In this document: piece by piece, positions 8,981-23,100 of the stretch
How the letters are laid out: every line of letters begins with the position of its first letter
Numbering within the stretch: the stretch's first letter is position 1
The notes under the pieces: model-generated
The model's input: the letters and a program-made list of their open reading frames with translations, nothing else
Database searches by the model: none
What the model was told of the DNA's origin: nothing
Translations under genes and position numbers: made by a program
Source: Cyprinodon diabolis
Taxonomy: Eukaryota; Chordata; Actinopteri; Cyprinodontiformes; Cyprinodontidae
Length of the DNA stretch: 64,000 nucleotides
Reading direction: 5' to 3'
Assembly: GCA_030533445.1 (NCBI GenBank)
Contig: CM060069.1
Coordinates: 66,897 to 130,896 of the forward strand

Positions 8981-11900
8981 AGTAACTTTAATCTTCAGCC
9001 AATCAAGAGAGGAGGAACTTTACCCCTCAGCCATTCAAGAGAGGAAGAACTTTAACCATCAGCCAATCAAGAGAGGAGGAACTTTAACCTTCAGCCAATC
9101 GAGAGAGGAGGAACTTTAACCCTCAGCCAATCAAGAGAGGAGGAATTTTACCCCTAAGCCAATCAAGAGAGGAGGAACTTTACCCCTCAGCCAATCAAGA
9201 GAGGAGGAACTTTAACCATCAGCCAATCAAGAGAGGAGGAACTTTACCCCTCAGCCAATCAAGAGAGGAGGAATTTTACCCCTCAGCCAATCAAGAGAGG
9301 AGTAACTTTACCCCTCAGCCAATCAAGAGAGGAGGAACTTTAACCCTCAACCAATGAGGAGAGGAGGAACTTTAACCCTCAGCCAATGAAGAGAGGAGTA
9401 ACTTTAACCCTCAGCCAATGAGGAGAGGAGTAACTTTAATCTTCAGCCAATCAAGAGAGGAGGAACTTTAATCTTCAGCCAATCAAGAGAGGAGGAACTT
9501 TAACCATCACCCAATCAAGAGAGGAGGAACTTTAACCATCAGCCAATCAAGAGAGGAGGAACTTTAATCTTCAGCCAATCAAGAGAGGAGGAATTTTACC
9601 CCTCAGCCAATCAAGAGAGGAGGAACTTTAACCATCAGCAAATCAAGAGAGGAGGAACTTTATCCCTCAGCCAAACAAGAGAGGAGGAACTTTAACCATC
9701 AGCCAATCAAGAGAGGAGGAACTTTAACCATCAGCCAATCCAGAGAGGAGGAACTTTATCCCCCAGCCAATCAACAGAGGAGGGATTTTACCCCTCAGCC
9801 GATCAAGACAGGAGGAACTTTACCCCTCAGCCAATCAAGAGAGGACGAACTTTAACCCTCAGCCATGAAGAGAGGAGTAACTTTAACCCTCAGCCAATGA
9901 GGAGAGGAGGAACTTTAACCCTCAGCCAATGAAGAGAGGAGTAACTTTAACCCTCAGCCAATGAGGAGAGGAGGAACTTTAACCCTCAGCAAATGAAGAG
10001 AGGAGTAACTTTTACCCTCAGCCAATGAGGAGAGGAGGAACTTTAACCCTCAGCCAATGAGGAGAGGAGTAACTTTAATCTTCAGCCAATTAAGAGAGGA
10101 GGAACTTTACCCCTCAGCCAATCAAGAGAGGAGGAACTTTAACCATCAGCCAATCAAGAGAGGAGGAACTTTAATCTTCAGCCAATCAAGAGAGGAGGAA
10201 CTTTACCCCTCAGCCAATCAAGAGAGGAGGAATTTTACCCCTCAGCCAATCAAGAGAGGAGGAACTTTACCCCTCTGCCAATCAAGAGAGGAGGAACTTT
10301 AACCATCAGCCAATCAAGAGAGGAGGAACTTTACCCCTCAGCCAATCAAGAGAGGAGGAATTTTACCCCTCAGCCAATCAAGAGAGGAGGAACTTTACCC
10401 CTTAGCCAATGAAGAGAGGAGGAACTTTAACCCTCAGCCAATGAAGAGAGGAGTAATTTTAACCCTCAGCCAATGAGGAGAGGAGGAACTTTAACCCTCA
10501 GCCAATGAAGAGAGGAGTAACTTTAACCCTCAGCCAATGAGGAGAGGAGGAACTATAACCCTCAGCCAATGAGGAGAGGAGTAACTTTGATCTTCAGCCA
10601 ATCAAGAGAGGAGGAACTTTAACCATCAGCCAATCAAAAGAGGGGGAACTTTAATCTTCAGACAATCAAGAGAGGAGGAACTTTAATCTTCAGACAATCA
10701 AGAGAGGAGAAATTTTACCCCTCAGCCAATCAAGAGAGGAGGAACTTTACCCCTCAGCCAATCAAGAGAGGAGGAACTTTAACCATCAGCCAATCAAGAG
10801 AGGAGGAACTTTAGCCTTCAGGAAATCAAGAGAGGAGGAACTTTAAACCTCAACCAATGAGGAGAGGAGGAACTTTAACCCTCAGCCAATGAGTAGAGGA
10901 GTAACTTTAATCTTCAGCCAATCAAGAGAGGAGGAACTTTAACCATCACCCAATCAAGAGAGGAGGAACTTTAACCATCAGCCAATCAAGAGAGGAGGAA
11001 CTTTAATCTTCAGCCAATCAAGAGAGGAGGAACGTTACCCCTCAGCCAATCAAGAGAGGAGGAACTTTACCCCTCAGCCAATCAAGAGAGGAGGAACTTT
11101 AACCATCAGCAAATCAAGAGAGGAGGAACTTTACCCCTCAGCCAAACAAGAGAGGAGGAACTTTAATCATCAGCCAATCAAGAGAGGAGGAACTTTATCC
11201 CCCAGCCAATAAACAGAGGAGGGATTTTACCCCTCAGACGATCAAGACAGGAGGAACTTTACCTCTCAGCCAATCAAGAGAGGAGGAACTTTAACCCTCA
11301 GCCATGAAGAGAGGAGTAACTTTAACCCTCAGCCAATAAGGAGAGGAGGAACTTTAACCCTCAGCCAATGAAGAGAGGAGTAACTTTAACCCTCAGCCAA
11401 TGAGGAGAGGAGGAACTTTAACCCTCAGCAAATGAAGAGAGGAGTAACTTTAACCCTCAGCCAATGAGGAGAGGAGGAACTTTAACCCTCAGCCAATGAG
11501 GAGAGGAGTAACTTTAATCTTCAGCCAATTAAGAGAGGAGGAACTTTACCCCTCAGCCAATCAAGAGAGAAGGAACTTTAACCATCAGCCAATCAAGAGA
11601 GGAGGAACTTTAACCATCAGCCAATCAAGAGAGGAGGAACTTTATCCCCCAGCCAATCAACAGAGGAGGGATTTTACCCCTCAGCCGATCAAGACAGGAG
11701 GAACTTTACCCCTCAGCCAATCAAGAGAGGAGGAACTTTAACCCTCAGCCATGAAGAGAGGAGTAACTTTAACCCTCAGCCAATGAGGAGAGGAGGAACT
11801 TTAATCTTCAGCCAATTAAGAGAGGAGGAACTTTACCCCTCAGCCAATCAAGAGAGGAGGAACTTTAACCATCAGCCAATCAAGAGAGGAGGAACTTTAA

Positions 11901-14900
11901 TCTTCAGCCAATCAAGAGAGGAGGAACTTTACCCCTCAGCCAATCAAGAGAGGAGGAATTTTACCCCTCAGCCAATCAAGAGAGGAGGAACTTTAACCCT
12001 CAGCCAATGAAGAGAGGAGTAACTTTAACCATCACCCAATCAAGAGAGGAGGAACTTTAACCATCAGCCAATCAAGAGAGGAGGAACTTTAATCTTCAGC
12101 CAATCAAGAGAGGAGGAATTTTACCCCTCAGCCAATCAAGAGAGGATGAACTTTAACCATCAGCAAATCAAGAGAGGAGGAACTTTATCCCTCAGCCAAA
12201 CAAGAGAGGAGGAACTTTAACCATCAGCCAATCAAGAGAGGAGGAACTTTAACCATCAGCCAATCCAGAGAGGAGGAACTTTATCCCCCAGCCAATCAAC
12301 AGAGGAGGGATTTTACCCCTCAGCCGATCAAGACAGGAGGAACTTTACCCCTCAGCCAATCAAGAGAGGACGAACTTTAACCCTCAGCCATGAAGAGAGG
12401 AGTAACTTTAACCCTCAGCCAATGAGGAGAGGAGGAACTTTAACCCTCAGCCAATGAAGAGAGGAGTAACTTTAACCCTCAGCCAATGAGGAGAGGAGGA
12501 ACTTTAACCCTCAGCAAATGAAGAGAGGAGTAACTTTTACCCTCAGCCAATGAGGAGAGGAGGAACTTTAACCCTCAGCCAATGAGGAGAGGAGTAACTT
12601 TAATCTTCAGCCAATTAAGAGAGGAGGAACTTTACCCCTCAGCCAATCAAGAGAGGAGGAACTTTAACCATCAGCCAATCAAGAGAGGAGGAACTTTAAT
12701 CTTCAGCCAATCAAGAGAGGAGGAACTTTACCCCTCAGCCAATCAAGAGAGGAGGAATTTTACCCCTCAGCCAATCAAGAGAGGAGGAACTTTACCCCTC
12801 TGCCAATCAAGAGAGGAGGAACTTTAACCATCAGCCAATCAAGAGAGGAGGAACTTTACCCCTCAGCCAATCAAGAGAGGAGGAATTTTACCCCTCAGCC
12901 AATCAAGAGAGGAGGAACTTTACCCCTTAGCCAATGAAGAGAGGAGGAACTTTAACCCTCAGCCAATGAAGAGAGGAGTAATTTTAACCCTCAGCCAATG
13001 AGGAGAGGAGGAACTTTAACCCTCAGCCAATGAAGAGAGGAGTAACTTTAACCCTCAGCCAATGAGGAGAGGAGGAACTATAACCCTCAGCCAATGAGGA
13101 GAGGAGTAACTTTGATCTTCAGCCAATCAAGAGAGGAGGAACTTTAACCATCAGCCAATCAAAAGAGGGGGAACTTTAATCTTCAGACAATCAAGAGAGG
13201 AGGAACTTTAATCTTCAGACAATCAAGAGAGGAGAAATTTTACCCCTCAGCCAATCAAGAGAGGAGGAACTTTACCCCTCAGCCAATCAAGAGAGGAGGA
13301 ACTTTAACCATCAGCCAATCAAGAGAGGAGGAACTTTAGCCTTCAGGAAATCAAGAGAGGAGGAACTTTAAACCTCAACCAATGAGGAGAGGAGGAACTT
13401 TAACCCTCAGCCAATGAGTAGAGGAGTAACTTTAATCTTCAGCCAATCAAGAGAGGAGGAACTTTAACCATCACCCAATCAAGAGAGGAGGAACTTTAAC
13501 CATCAGCCAATAAAGAGAGGAGGAACTTTAATCTTCAGCCAATCAAGAGAGGAGGAACGTTACCCCTCAGCCAATCAAGAGAGGAGGAACTTTACCCCTC
13601 AGCCAATCAAGAGAGGAGGAACTTTAACCTTCAGCCAATCGAGAGAGGAGGAACTTTAACCCTCAGCCAATCAAGAGAGGAGGAATTTTACCCCTAAGCC
13701 AATCAAGAGAGGAGGAACTTTACCCCTCAGCCAATCAAGAGAGGAGGAACTTTAACCATCAGCCAATCAAGAGAGGAGGAACTTTACCCCTCAGCCAATC
13801 AAGAGAGGAGGAATTTTACCCCTCAGCCAATCAAGAGAGGAGTAACTTTACCCCTCAGCCAATCAAGAGAGGAGGAACTTTAACCCTCAACCAATGAGGA
13901 GAGGAGGAACTTTAACCCTCAGCCAATGAAGAGAGGAGTAACTTTAACCCTCAGCCAATGAGGAGAGGAGTAACTTTAATCTTCAGCCAATCAAGAGAGG
14001 AGGAACTTTAATCTTCAGCCAATCAAGAGAGGAGGAACTTTAACCATCACCCAATCAAGAGAGGAGGAACTTTAACCATCAGCCAATCAAGAGAGGAGGA
14101 ACTTTAATCTTCAGCCAATCAAGAGAGGAGGAATTTTACCCCTCAGCCAATCAAGAGAGGAGGAACTTTAACCATCAGCAAATCAAGAGAGGAGGAACTT
14201 TATCCCTCAGCCAAACAAGAGAGGAGGAACTTTAACCATCAGCCAATCAAGAGAGGAGGAACTTTATCCCCCAGCCAATCAACAGAGGAGGGATTTTACC
14301 CCTCAGCCGATCAAGACAGCAGGAACTTTACCCCTCAGCCAATCAAGAGAGGACGAACTTTAACCCTCAGCCATGAAGAGAGGAGTAACTTTAACCCTCA
14401 GCCAATGAGGAGAGGAGGAACTTTAACCCTCAGCCAATGAAGAGAGGAGTAACTTTAACCCTCAGCCAATGAGGAGAGGAGGAACTTTAACCCTCAGCAA
14501 ATGAAGAGAGGAGTAACTTTTACCCTCAGCCAATGAGGAGAGGAGGAACTTTAACCCTCAGCCAATGAGGAGAGGAGTAACTTTAATCTTCAGCCAATTA
14601 AGAGAGGAGGAACTTTACCCCTCAGCCAATCAAGAGAGGAGGAACTTTACCCCTCAGCCAATCAAGAGAGGAGGAACTTTAACCATCAGCCAATCAAGAG
14701 AGGAGGAACTTTACCCCTCAGCCAATCAAGAGAGGAGGAATTTTACCCCTCAGCCAATCAAGAGAGGAGGAACTTTACCCCTCTGCCAATCAAGAGAGGA
14801 GGAACTTTAACCATCAGCCAATCAAGAGAGGAGGAACTTTACCCCTCAGCCAATCAAGAGAGGAGGAATTTTACCCCTCAGCCAATCAAGAGAGGAGGAA

Positions 14901-17900
14901 CTTTACCCCTTAGCCAATGAAGAGAGGAGGAACTTTAACCCTCAGCCAATGAAGAGAGGAGTAATTTTAACCCTCAGCCAATGAGGAGAGGAGGAACTTT
15001 AACCCTCAGCCAATGAAGAGAGGAGTAACTTTAACCCTCAGCCAATGAGGAGAGGAGGAACTATAACCCTCAGCCAATGAGGAGAGGAGTAACTTTGATC
15101 TTCAGCCAATCAAGAGAGGAGGAACTTTAACCATCAGCCAATCAAAAGAGGGGGAACTTTAATCTTCAGACAATCAAGAGAGGAGGACCTTTAATCTTCA
15201 GACAATCAAGAGAGGAGAAATTTTACCCCTCAGCCAATCAAGAGAGGAGGAACTTTACCCCTCAGCCAATCAAGAGAGGAGGAACTTTACCCCTCAGCCA
15301 ATCAAGAGAGGAGGAACTTTAACCATCAGCCAATCAAGAGAGGAGGAACTTTACCCCTCAGCCAATCAAGAGAGGAGGAATTTTACCCCTCAGCCAATCA
15401 AGAGAGGAGGAACTTTACCCCTCTGCCAATCAAGAGAGGAGGAACTTTAACCATCAGCCAATCAAGAGAGGAGGAACTTTACCCCTCAGCCAATCAAGAG
15501 AGGAGGAATTTTACCCCTCAGCCAATCAAGAGAGGAGGAACTTTACCCCTTAGCCAATGAAGAGAGGAGGAACTTTAACCCTCAGCCAATGAAGAGAGGA
15601 GTAATTTTAACCCTCAGCCAATGAGGAGAGGAGGAACTTTAACCCTCAGCCAATGAAGAGAGGAGTAACTTTAACCCTCAGCCAATGAGGAGAGGAGGAA
15701 CTATAACCCTCAGCCAATGAGGAGAGGAGTAACTTTGATCTTCAGCCAATCAAGAGAGGAGGAACTTTAACCATCAGCCAATCAAAAGAGGGGGAACTTT
15801 AATCTTCAGACAATCAAGAGAGGAGGACCTTTAATCTTCAGACAATCAAGAGAGGAGAAATTTTACCCCTCAGCCAATCAAGAGAGGAGGAACTTTACCC
15901 CTCAGCCAATCAAGAGAGGAGGAACTTTAACCATCAGCCAATCAAGAGAGGAGGAACTTTAGCCTTCAGGAAATCAAGAGAGGAGGAACTTTAAACCTCA
16001 ACCAATGAGGAGAGGAGGAACTTTAACCCTCAGCCAATGAGTAGAGGAGTAACTTTAATCTTCAGCCAATCAAGAGAGGAGGAACTTTAACCATCACCCA
16101 ATCAAGAGAGGAGGAACTTTAACCATCAGCCAATCAAGAGAGGAGGAACTTTAATCTTCAGCCAATCAAGAGAGGAGGAACGTTACCCCTCAGCCAATCA
16201 AGAGAGGAGGAACTTTACCCCTCAGCCAATCAAGAGAGGAGGAACTTTAACCATCAGCAAATCAAGAGAGGAGGAACTTTACCCCTCAGCCAAACAAGAG
16301 AGGAGGAACTTTAATCATCAGCCAATCAAGAGAGGAGGAACTTTATCCCCCAGCCAATAAACAGAGGAGGGATTTTACCCCTCAGACGATCAAGACAGGA
16401 GGAACTTTACCTCTCAGCCAATCAAGAGAGGAGGAACTTTAACCCTCAGCCATGAAGAGAGGAGTAACTTTAACCCTCAGCCAATAAGGAGAGGAGGAAC
16501 TTTAACCCTCAGCCAATGAAGAGAGGAGTAACTTTAACCCTCAGCCAATGAGGAGAGGAGGAACTTTAACCCTCAGCAAATGAAGAGAGGAGTAACTTCA
16601 ACCCTCAGCCAATGAGGAGAGGAGGAACTTTAACCCTCAGCCAATGAGGAGAGGAGTAACTTTAATCTTCAGCCAATTAAGAGAGGAGGAACTTTACCCC
16701 TCAGCCAATCAAGAGAGAAGGAACTTTAACCATCAGCCAATCAAGAGAGGAGGAACTTTAACCATCAGCCAATCAAGAGAGGAGGAACTTTATCCCCCAG
16801 CCAATCAACAGAGGAGGGATTTTACCCCTCAGCCGATCAAGACAGGAGGAACTTTACCCCTCAGCCAATCAAGAGAGGAGGAACTTTAACCCTCAGCCAT
16901 GAAGAGAGGAGTAACTTTAACCCTCAGCCAATGAGGAGAGGAGGAACTTTAATCTTCAGCCAATTAAGAGAGGAGGAACTTTACCCCTCAGCCAATCAAG
17001 AGAGGAGGAACTTTAACCATCAGCCAATCAAGAGAGGAGGAACTTTAATCTTCAGCCAATCAAGAGAGGAGGAACTTTACCCCTCAGCCAATCAAGAGAG
17101 GAGGAATTTTACCCCTCAGCCAATCAAGAGAGGAGGAACTTTAACCCTCAGCCAATGAAGAGAGGAGTAACTTTAACCATCACCCAATCAAGAGAGGAGG
17201 AACTTTAACCATCAGCCAATCAAGAGAGGAGGAACTTTAATCTTCAGCCAATCAAGAGAGGAGGAATTTTACCCCTCAGCCAATCAAGAGAGGAGGAACT
17301 TTAACCATCAGCAAATCAAGAGAGGAGGAACTTTATCCCTCAGCCAAACAAGAGAGGAGGAACTTTAACCATCAGCCAATCAAGAGAGGAGGAACTTTAA
17401 CCATCAGCCAATCCAGAGAGGAGGAACTTTATCCCCCAGCCAATCAACAGAGGAGGGATTTTACCCCTCAGCCGATCAAGACAGGAGGAACTTTACCCCT
17501 CAGCCAATCAAGAGAGGACGAACTTTAACCCTCAGCCATGAAGAGAGGAGTAACTTTAACCCTCAGCCAATGAGGAGAGGAGGAACTTTAACCCTCAGCC
17601 AATGAAGAGAGGAGTAACTTTAACCCTCAGCCAATGAGGAGAGGAGGAACTTTAACCCTCAGCAAATGAAGAGAGGAGTAACTTTTACCCTCAGCCAATG
17701 TGGAGAGGAGGAACTTTAACCCTCAGCCAATGAGGAGAGGAGTAACTTTAATCTTCAGCCAATTAAGAGAGGAGGAACTTTACCCCTCAGCCAATCAAGA
17801 GAGGAGGAACTTTAACCATCAGCCAATCAAGAGAGGAGGAACTTTAATCTTCAGCCAATCAAGAGAGGAGGAACTTTACCCCTCAGCCAATCAAGAGAGG

Positions 17901-17946
17901 AGGAATTTTACCCCTCAGCCAATCAAGAGAGGAGGAACTTTACCCC
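8981..17946. repeat. Second copy of the 1-8,355 block (8,980-bp shift)
   Basis: Base 8,981 onward repeats base 1 onward, including ccattcaagagaggaagaac (33-60 and 9013-9040), ccaatcgag (120 and 9100) and the private agaggatgaac (3,171 and 12,151). In the lines I compared I saw only rare substitutions, for example aataaagag at 503 against aatcaagag at 9,483. Three larger differences exist. The 3-base deletion of copy 1 is absent. One monomer with ccaatccag is missing near 14,250. A 640-bp tandem duplication is present at 14,641-15,920. The offset changes accordingly from 8,980 to 8,951 and then 9,591. Homology stops at 17,946, where this copy keeps ctctgcc. Confidence 0.85.
14641..15920. repeat. 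640-bp tandem duplication (20 monomers, twice)
   Basis: Bases 14,641-15,280 are followed directly by a copy at 15,281-15,920. The offset of exactly 640 bp is seen in aactataacc (15,059 and 15,699), actttgatc and the private gaggacctttaatc (near 15,185 and 15,825). The corresponding place in the first large copy (near 6,280) has only one version. The duplication is therefore younger than the 8,980-bp duplication, or was lost from copy 1. Confidence 0.88.
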
Positions 17947-20134
17947 TCTGCCAATCAAGAGAGGAGGAACTTTAACCATCAGCCAATCAAGAGAGGAGGA
18001 ACTTTACCCCTCAGCCAATCAAGAGAGGAGGAATTTTACCCCTCAGCCAATCAAGAGAGGAGGAACTTTACCCCTTAGCCAATGAAGAGAGGAGGAACTT
18101 TAACCCTCAGCCAATGAAGAGAGGAGTAATTTTAACCCTCAGCCAATGAGGAGAGGAGGAACTTTAACCCTCAGCCAATGAAGAGAGGAGTAACTTTAAC
18201 CCTCAGCCAATGAGGAGAGGAGGAACTATAACCCTCAGCCAATGAGGAGAGGAGTAACTTTGATCTTCAGCCAATCAAGAGAGGAGGAACTTTAACCATC
18301 AGCCAATCAAAAGAGGGGGAACTTTAATCTTCAGACAATCAAGAGAGGAGGAACTTTAATCTTCAGACAATCAAGAGAGGAGAAATTTTACCCCTCAGCC
18401 AATCAAGAGAGGAGGAACTTTACCCCTCAGCCAATCAAGAGAGGAGGAACTTTAACCATCAGCCAATATAGAGAGGAGGAACTTTAGCCTTCAGGAAATC
18501 AAGAGAGGAGGAACTTTAAACCTCAACCAATGAGGAGAGGAGGAACTTTAACCCTCAGCCAATGAGTAGAGGAGTAACTTTAATCTTCAGCCAATCAAGA
18601 GAGGAGGAACTTTAACCATCACCCAATCAAGAGAGGAGGAACTTTAACCATCAGCCAATCAAGAGAGGAGGAACTTTAATCTTCAGCCAATCAAGAGAGG
18701 AGGAACGTTACCCCTCAGCCAATCAAGAGAGGAGGAACTTTACCCCTCAGCCAATCAAGAGAGGAGGAACTTTAACCATCAGCAAATCAAGAGAGGAGGA
18801 ACTTTACCCCTCAGCCAAACAAGAGAGGAGGAACTTTAATCATCAGCCAATCAAGAGAGGAGGAACTTTATCCCCCAGCCAATAAACAGAGGAGGGATTT
18901 TACCCCTCAGACGATCAAGACAGGAGGAACTTTACCTCTCAGCCAATCATGAGAGGAGGAACTTTAACCCTCAGCCATGAAGAGAGGAGTAACTTTAACC
19001 CTCAGCCAATAAGGACAGGAGGAACTTTAACCCTCAGCCAATGAAGAGAGGAGTAACTTTAACCCTCAGCCAATGAGGAGAGGAGGAACTTTAACCCTCA
19101 GCAAATGAAGAGAGGAGTAACTTTAACCCTCAGCCAATGAGGAGAGGAGGAACTTTAACCCTCAGCCAATGAGGAGAGGAGTAACTTTAATCTTCAGCCA
19201 ATTAAGAGAGGAGGAACTTTACCCCTCAGCCAATCAAGAGAGAAGGAACTTTAACCATCAGCCAATCAAGAGAGGAGGAACTTTAACCATCAGCCAATCA
19301 AGAGAGGAGGAACTTTATCCCCCAGCCAATCAACAGAGGAGGGATTTTACCCCTCAGCCGATCAAGACAGGAGGAACTTTACCCCTCAGCCAATCAAGAG
19401 AGGAGGAACTTTAACCCTCAGCCATGAAGAGAGGAGTAACTTTAACCCTCAGCCAATGAGGAGAGGAGGAACTTTAATCTTCAGCCAATTAAGAGAGGAG
19501 GAACTTTACCCCTCAGCCAATCAAGAGAGGAGGAACTTTAACCATCAGCCAATCAAGAGAGGAGGAACTTTAATCTTCAGCCAATCAAGAGAGGAGGAAC
19601 TTTACCCCTCAGCCAATCAAGAGAGGAGGAATTTTACCCCTCAGCCAATCAAGAGAGGAGGAACTTTACCCCTCTGCCAATCAAGAGAGGAGGAACTTTA
19701 ACCATCAGCCAATCAAGAGAGGAGGAACTTTACCCCTCAGCCAATCAAGAGAGGAGGAATTTTACCCCTCAGCCAATCAAGAGAGGAGGAACTTTACCCC
19801 TTAGCCAATGAAGAGAGGAGGAACTTTAACCCTCAGCCAATGAGGAGAGGAGGAACTTTAACCCTCAGCCAATGAAGAGAGGAGTAACTTTAACCCTCAG
19901 CCAATGAGGAGAGGAGGAACTATAACCCTCAGCCAATGAGGAGAGGAGTAACTTTGATCTTCAGCCAATCAAGAGAGGAGGAACTTTAACCATCAGCCAA
20001 TCAAAAGAGGGGGAACTTTAATCTTCAGACAATCAAGAGAGGAGGAACTTTAATCTTCAGACAATCAAGAGAGGAGAAATTTTACCCCTCAGCCAATCAA
20101 GAGAGGAGGAACTTTACCCCTCAGCCAATCAAGA
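17947..20134. repeat. Satellite higher-order units, about 2.3 kb type
   Basis: This stretch continues the ordered marker series: ctctgcc, aactataacc, actttgatc, cagacaatc twice, ttcaggaaatc, aatgagtag, catcaccc, aacgtt, gcaaatc, gccaaac, tatcccccag and ccatgaag. The segments near 19,169 and 19,456 recur 2,269 bp later, near 21,438 and 21,725 (71 monomers minus 3 bases). No gene or unique sequence is present. Confidence 0.8.
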
Positions 20135-23100
20135 GACGAGGAACTTTAACCATCAGCCAATCAAGAGAGGAGGAACTTTAATCTTCAGCCAATCAAGAGA
20201 GGAGGAACGTTACCCCTCAGCCAATCAAGAGAGGAGGAACTTTACCCCTCAGCCAATCAAGAGAGTAGGAACTTTAACCATCAGCAAATCAAGAGAGGAG
20301 GAACTTTACCCCTCAGCCAAACAAGAGAGGAGGAACTTTAATCATCAGCCAATCAAGAGAGGAGGAACTTTATCCCCCAGCCAATAAACAGAGGAGGGAT
20401 TTTACCCCTCAGACGATCAAGACAGGAGGAACTTTACCTCTCAGCCAATCAAGAGAGGAGGAACTTTAACCCTCAGCCATGAAGAGAGCAGTAACTTTAA
20501 CCCTCAGCCAATAAGGAGAGGAGGAACTTTAACCCTCAGCCAATGAAGAGAGGAGTAACTTTAACCCTCAGCCAATGAGGAGAGGAGGAACTTTAACCCT
20601 CAGCAAATGAAGAGAGGAGTAACTTTAACCCTCAGCCAATGAGGAGAGGAGGAACTTTAACCCTCAGCCAATGAGGAGAGGAGTAACTTTAATCTTCAGC
20701 CAATTAAGAGAGGAGGAACTTTACCCCTCAGCCAATCAAGAGAGGAGGAACTTTAACCATCAGCCAATCAAGAGAGGAGGAACTTTAACCATCAGCCAAT
20801 CAAGAGAGGAGGAACTTTATCCCCCAGCCAAACAACAGAGGAGGGATTTTACCCCTCAGCCGATCAAGACAGGAGGAACTTTACCCCTCAGCCAATCAAG
20901 AGAGGAGGAACTTTAACCCTCAGCCATGAAGAGAGGAGTAACTTTAACCCTCAGCCAATGAGGAGAGGAGTAACTTTAATTTTCAGCCAATTAAGAGAGG
21001 AGGAACTTTACCCCTCAGCCAATCAAGAGAGGAGGAACTTTAACCATCAGCCAATCAAGAGAGGAGGAACTTTAATCTTCAGCCAATCAAGAGAGGAGGA
21101 ACTTTACCCCTCAGCCAATCAAGAGAGGAGGAATTTTACCCCTCAGCCAATCAAGAGAGGAGGAACTTTACCCCTCTGCCAATCAAGAGAGGAGGAACTT
21201 TAACCATCAGCCAATCAAGAGAGGAGGAACTTTACCCCTCAGCCAATCAAGAGAGGAGGAATTTTACCCCTCAGCCAATCAAGAGAGGAGGAACTTTACC
21301 CCTTAGCCAATGAAGAGAGGAGGAACTTTAACCCTCAGCCAATGAGGAGAGGAGGAACTTTAACCCTCAGCCAATGAAGAGAGGAGTAACTTTAACCCTC
21401 AGCCAATCAAGAGAGGAGGAACTTTAACCCTCAGCCAATGAGGAGAGGAGTAACTTTAATCTTCAGCCAATTAAGAGAGGAGGAACTTTACCCCTCAGCC
21501 AATCAAGAGAGAAGGAACTTTAACCATCAGCCAATCAAGAGAGGAGGAACTTTAACCATCAGCCAATCAAGAGAGGAGGAACTTTATCCCCCAGCCAATC
21601 AACAGAGGAGGGATTTTACCCCTCAGCCGATCAAGACAGGAGGAACTTTACCCCTCAGCCAATCAAGAGAGGAGGAACTTTAACCCTCAGCCATGAAGAG
21701 AGGAGTAACTTTAACCCTCAGCCAATGAGGAGAGGAGGAACTTTAATCTTCAGCCAATTAAGAGAGGAGGAACTTTACCCCTCAGCCAATCAAGAGAGGA
21801 GGAACTTTAACCATCAGCCAATCAAGAGAGGAGGAACTTTAATCTTCAGCCAATCAAGAGAGGAGGAACTTTACCCCTCAGCCAATCAAGAGAGGAGGAA
21901 TTTTACCCCTCAGCCAATCAAGAGAGGAGGAACTTTACCCCTCTGCCAATCAAGAGAGGAGGAACTTTAACCATCAGCCAATCAAGAGAGGAGGAACTTT
22001 ACCCCTCAGCCAATCAAGAGAGGAGGAATTTTACCCCTCAGCCAATCAAGAGAGGAGGAACTTTACCCCTTAGCCAATGAAGAGAGGAGGAACTTTAACC
22101 CTCAGCCAATGAGGAGAGGAGGAACTTTAACCCTCAGCCAATGAAGAGAGGAGTAACTTTAACCCTCAGCCAATGAGGAGAGGAGGAACTATAACCCTCA
22201 GCCAATGAGGAGAGGAGTAACTTTGATCTTCAGCCAATCAAGAGAGGAGGAACTTTAACCATCAGCCAATCAAAAGAGGGGGAACTTTAATCTTCAGACA
22301 ATCAAGAGAGGAGGAACTTTAATCTTCAGACAATCAAGAGAGGAGAAATTTTACCCCTCAGCCAATCAAGAGAGGAGGAACTTTACCCCTCAGCCAATCA
22401 AGAGACGAGGAACTTTAACCATCAGCCAATCAAGAGAGGAGGAACTTTAGCCTTCAGGAAATCAAGAGAGGAGGAACTTTAAACCTCAACCAATGAGGAG
22501 AGGAGGAACTTTAACCCTCAGCCAATGAGTAGAGGAGTAACTTTAATCTTCAGCCAATCAAGAGAGGAGGAACTTTAACCATCACCCAATCAAGAGAGGA
22601 GGAACTTTAACCATCAGCCAATCAAGAGAGGAGGAACTTTAATCTTCAGCCAATCAAGAGAGGAGGAACGTTACCCCTCAGCCAATCAAGAGAGGAGGAA
22701 CTTTACCCCTCAGCCACTCAAGAGAGTAGGAACTTTAACCATCAGCAAATCAACAGAGGAGGAACTTTACCCCTCAGCCAAACAAGAGAGGAGGAACTTT
22801 AATCATCAGCCAATCAAGAGAGGAGGAACTTTATCCCCCAGCCAATAAACAGAGGAGGGATTTTACCCCTCAGACGATCAAGACAGGAGGAACTTTACCT
22901 CTCAGCCAATCAAGAGAGGAGGAACTTTAACCCTCAGCCATGAAGAGAGGAGTAACTTTAACCCTCAGCCAATAAGGAGAGGAGGAACTTTAACCCTCAG
23001 CCAATGAAGAGAGGAGTAACTTTAACCCTCAGCCAATGAGGAGAGGAGGAACTTTAACCCTCAGCCAATGAGGAGAGGAGTAACTTTAATCTTCAGCCAA

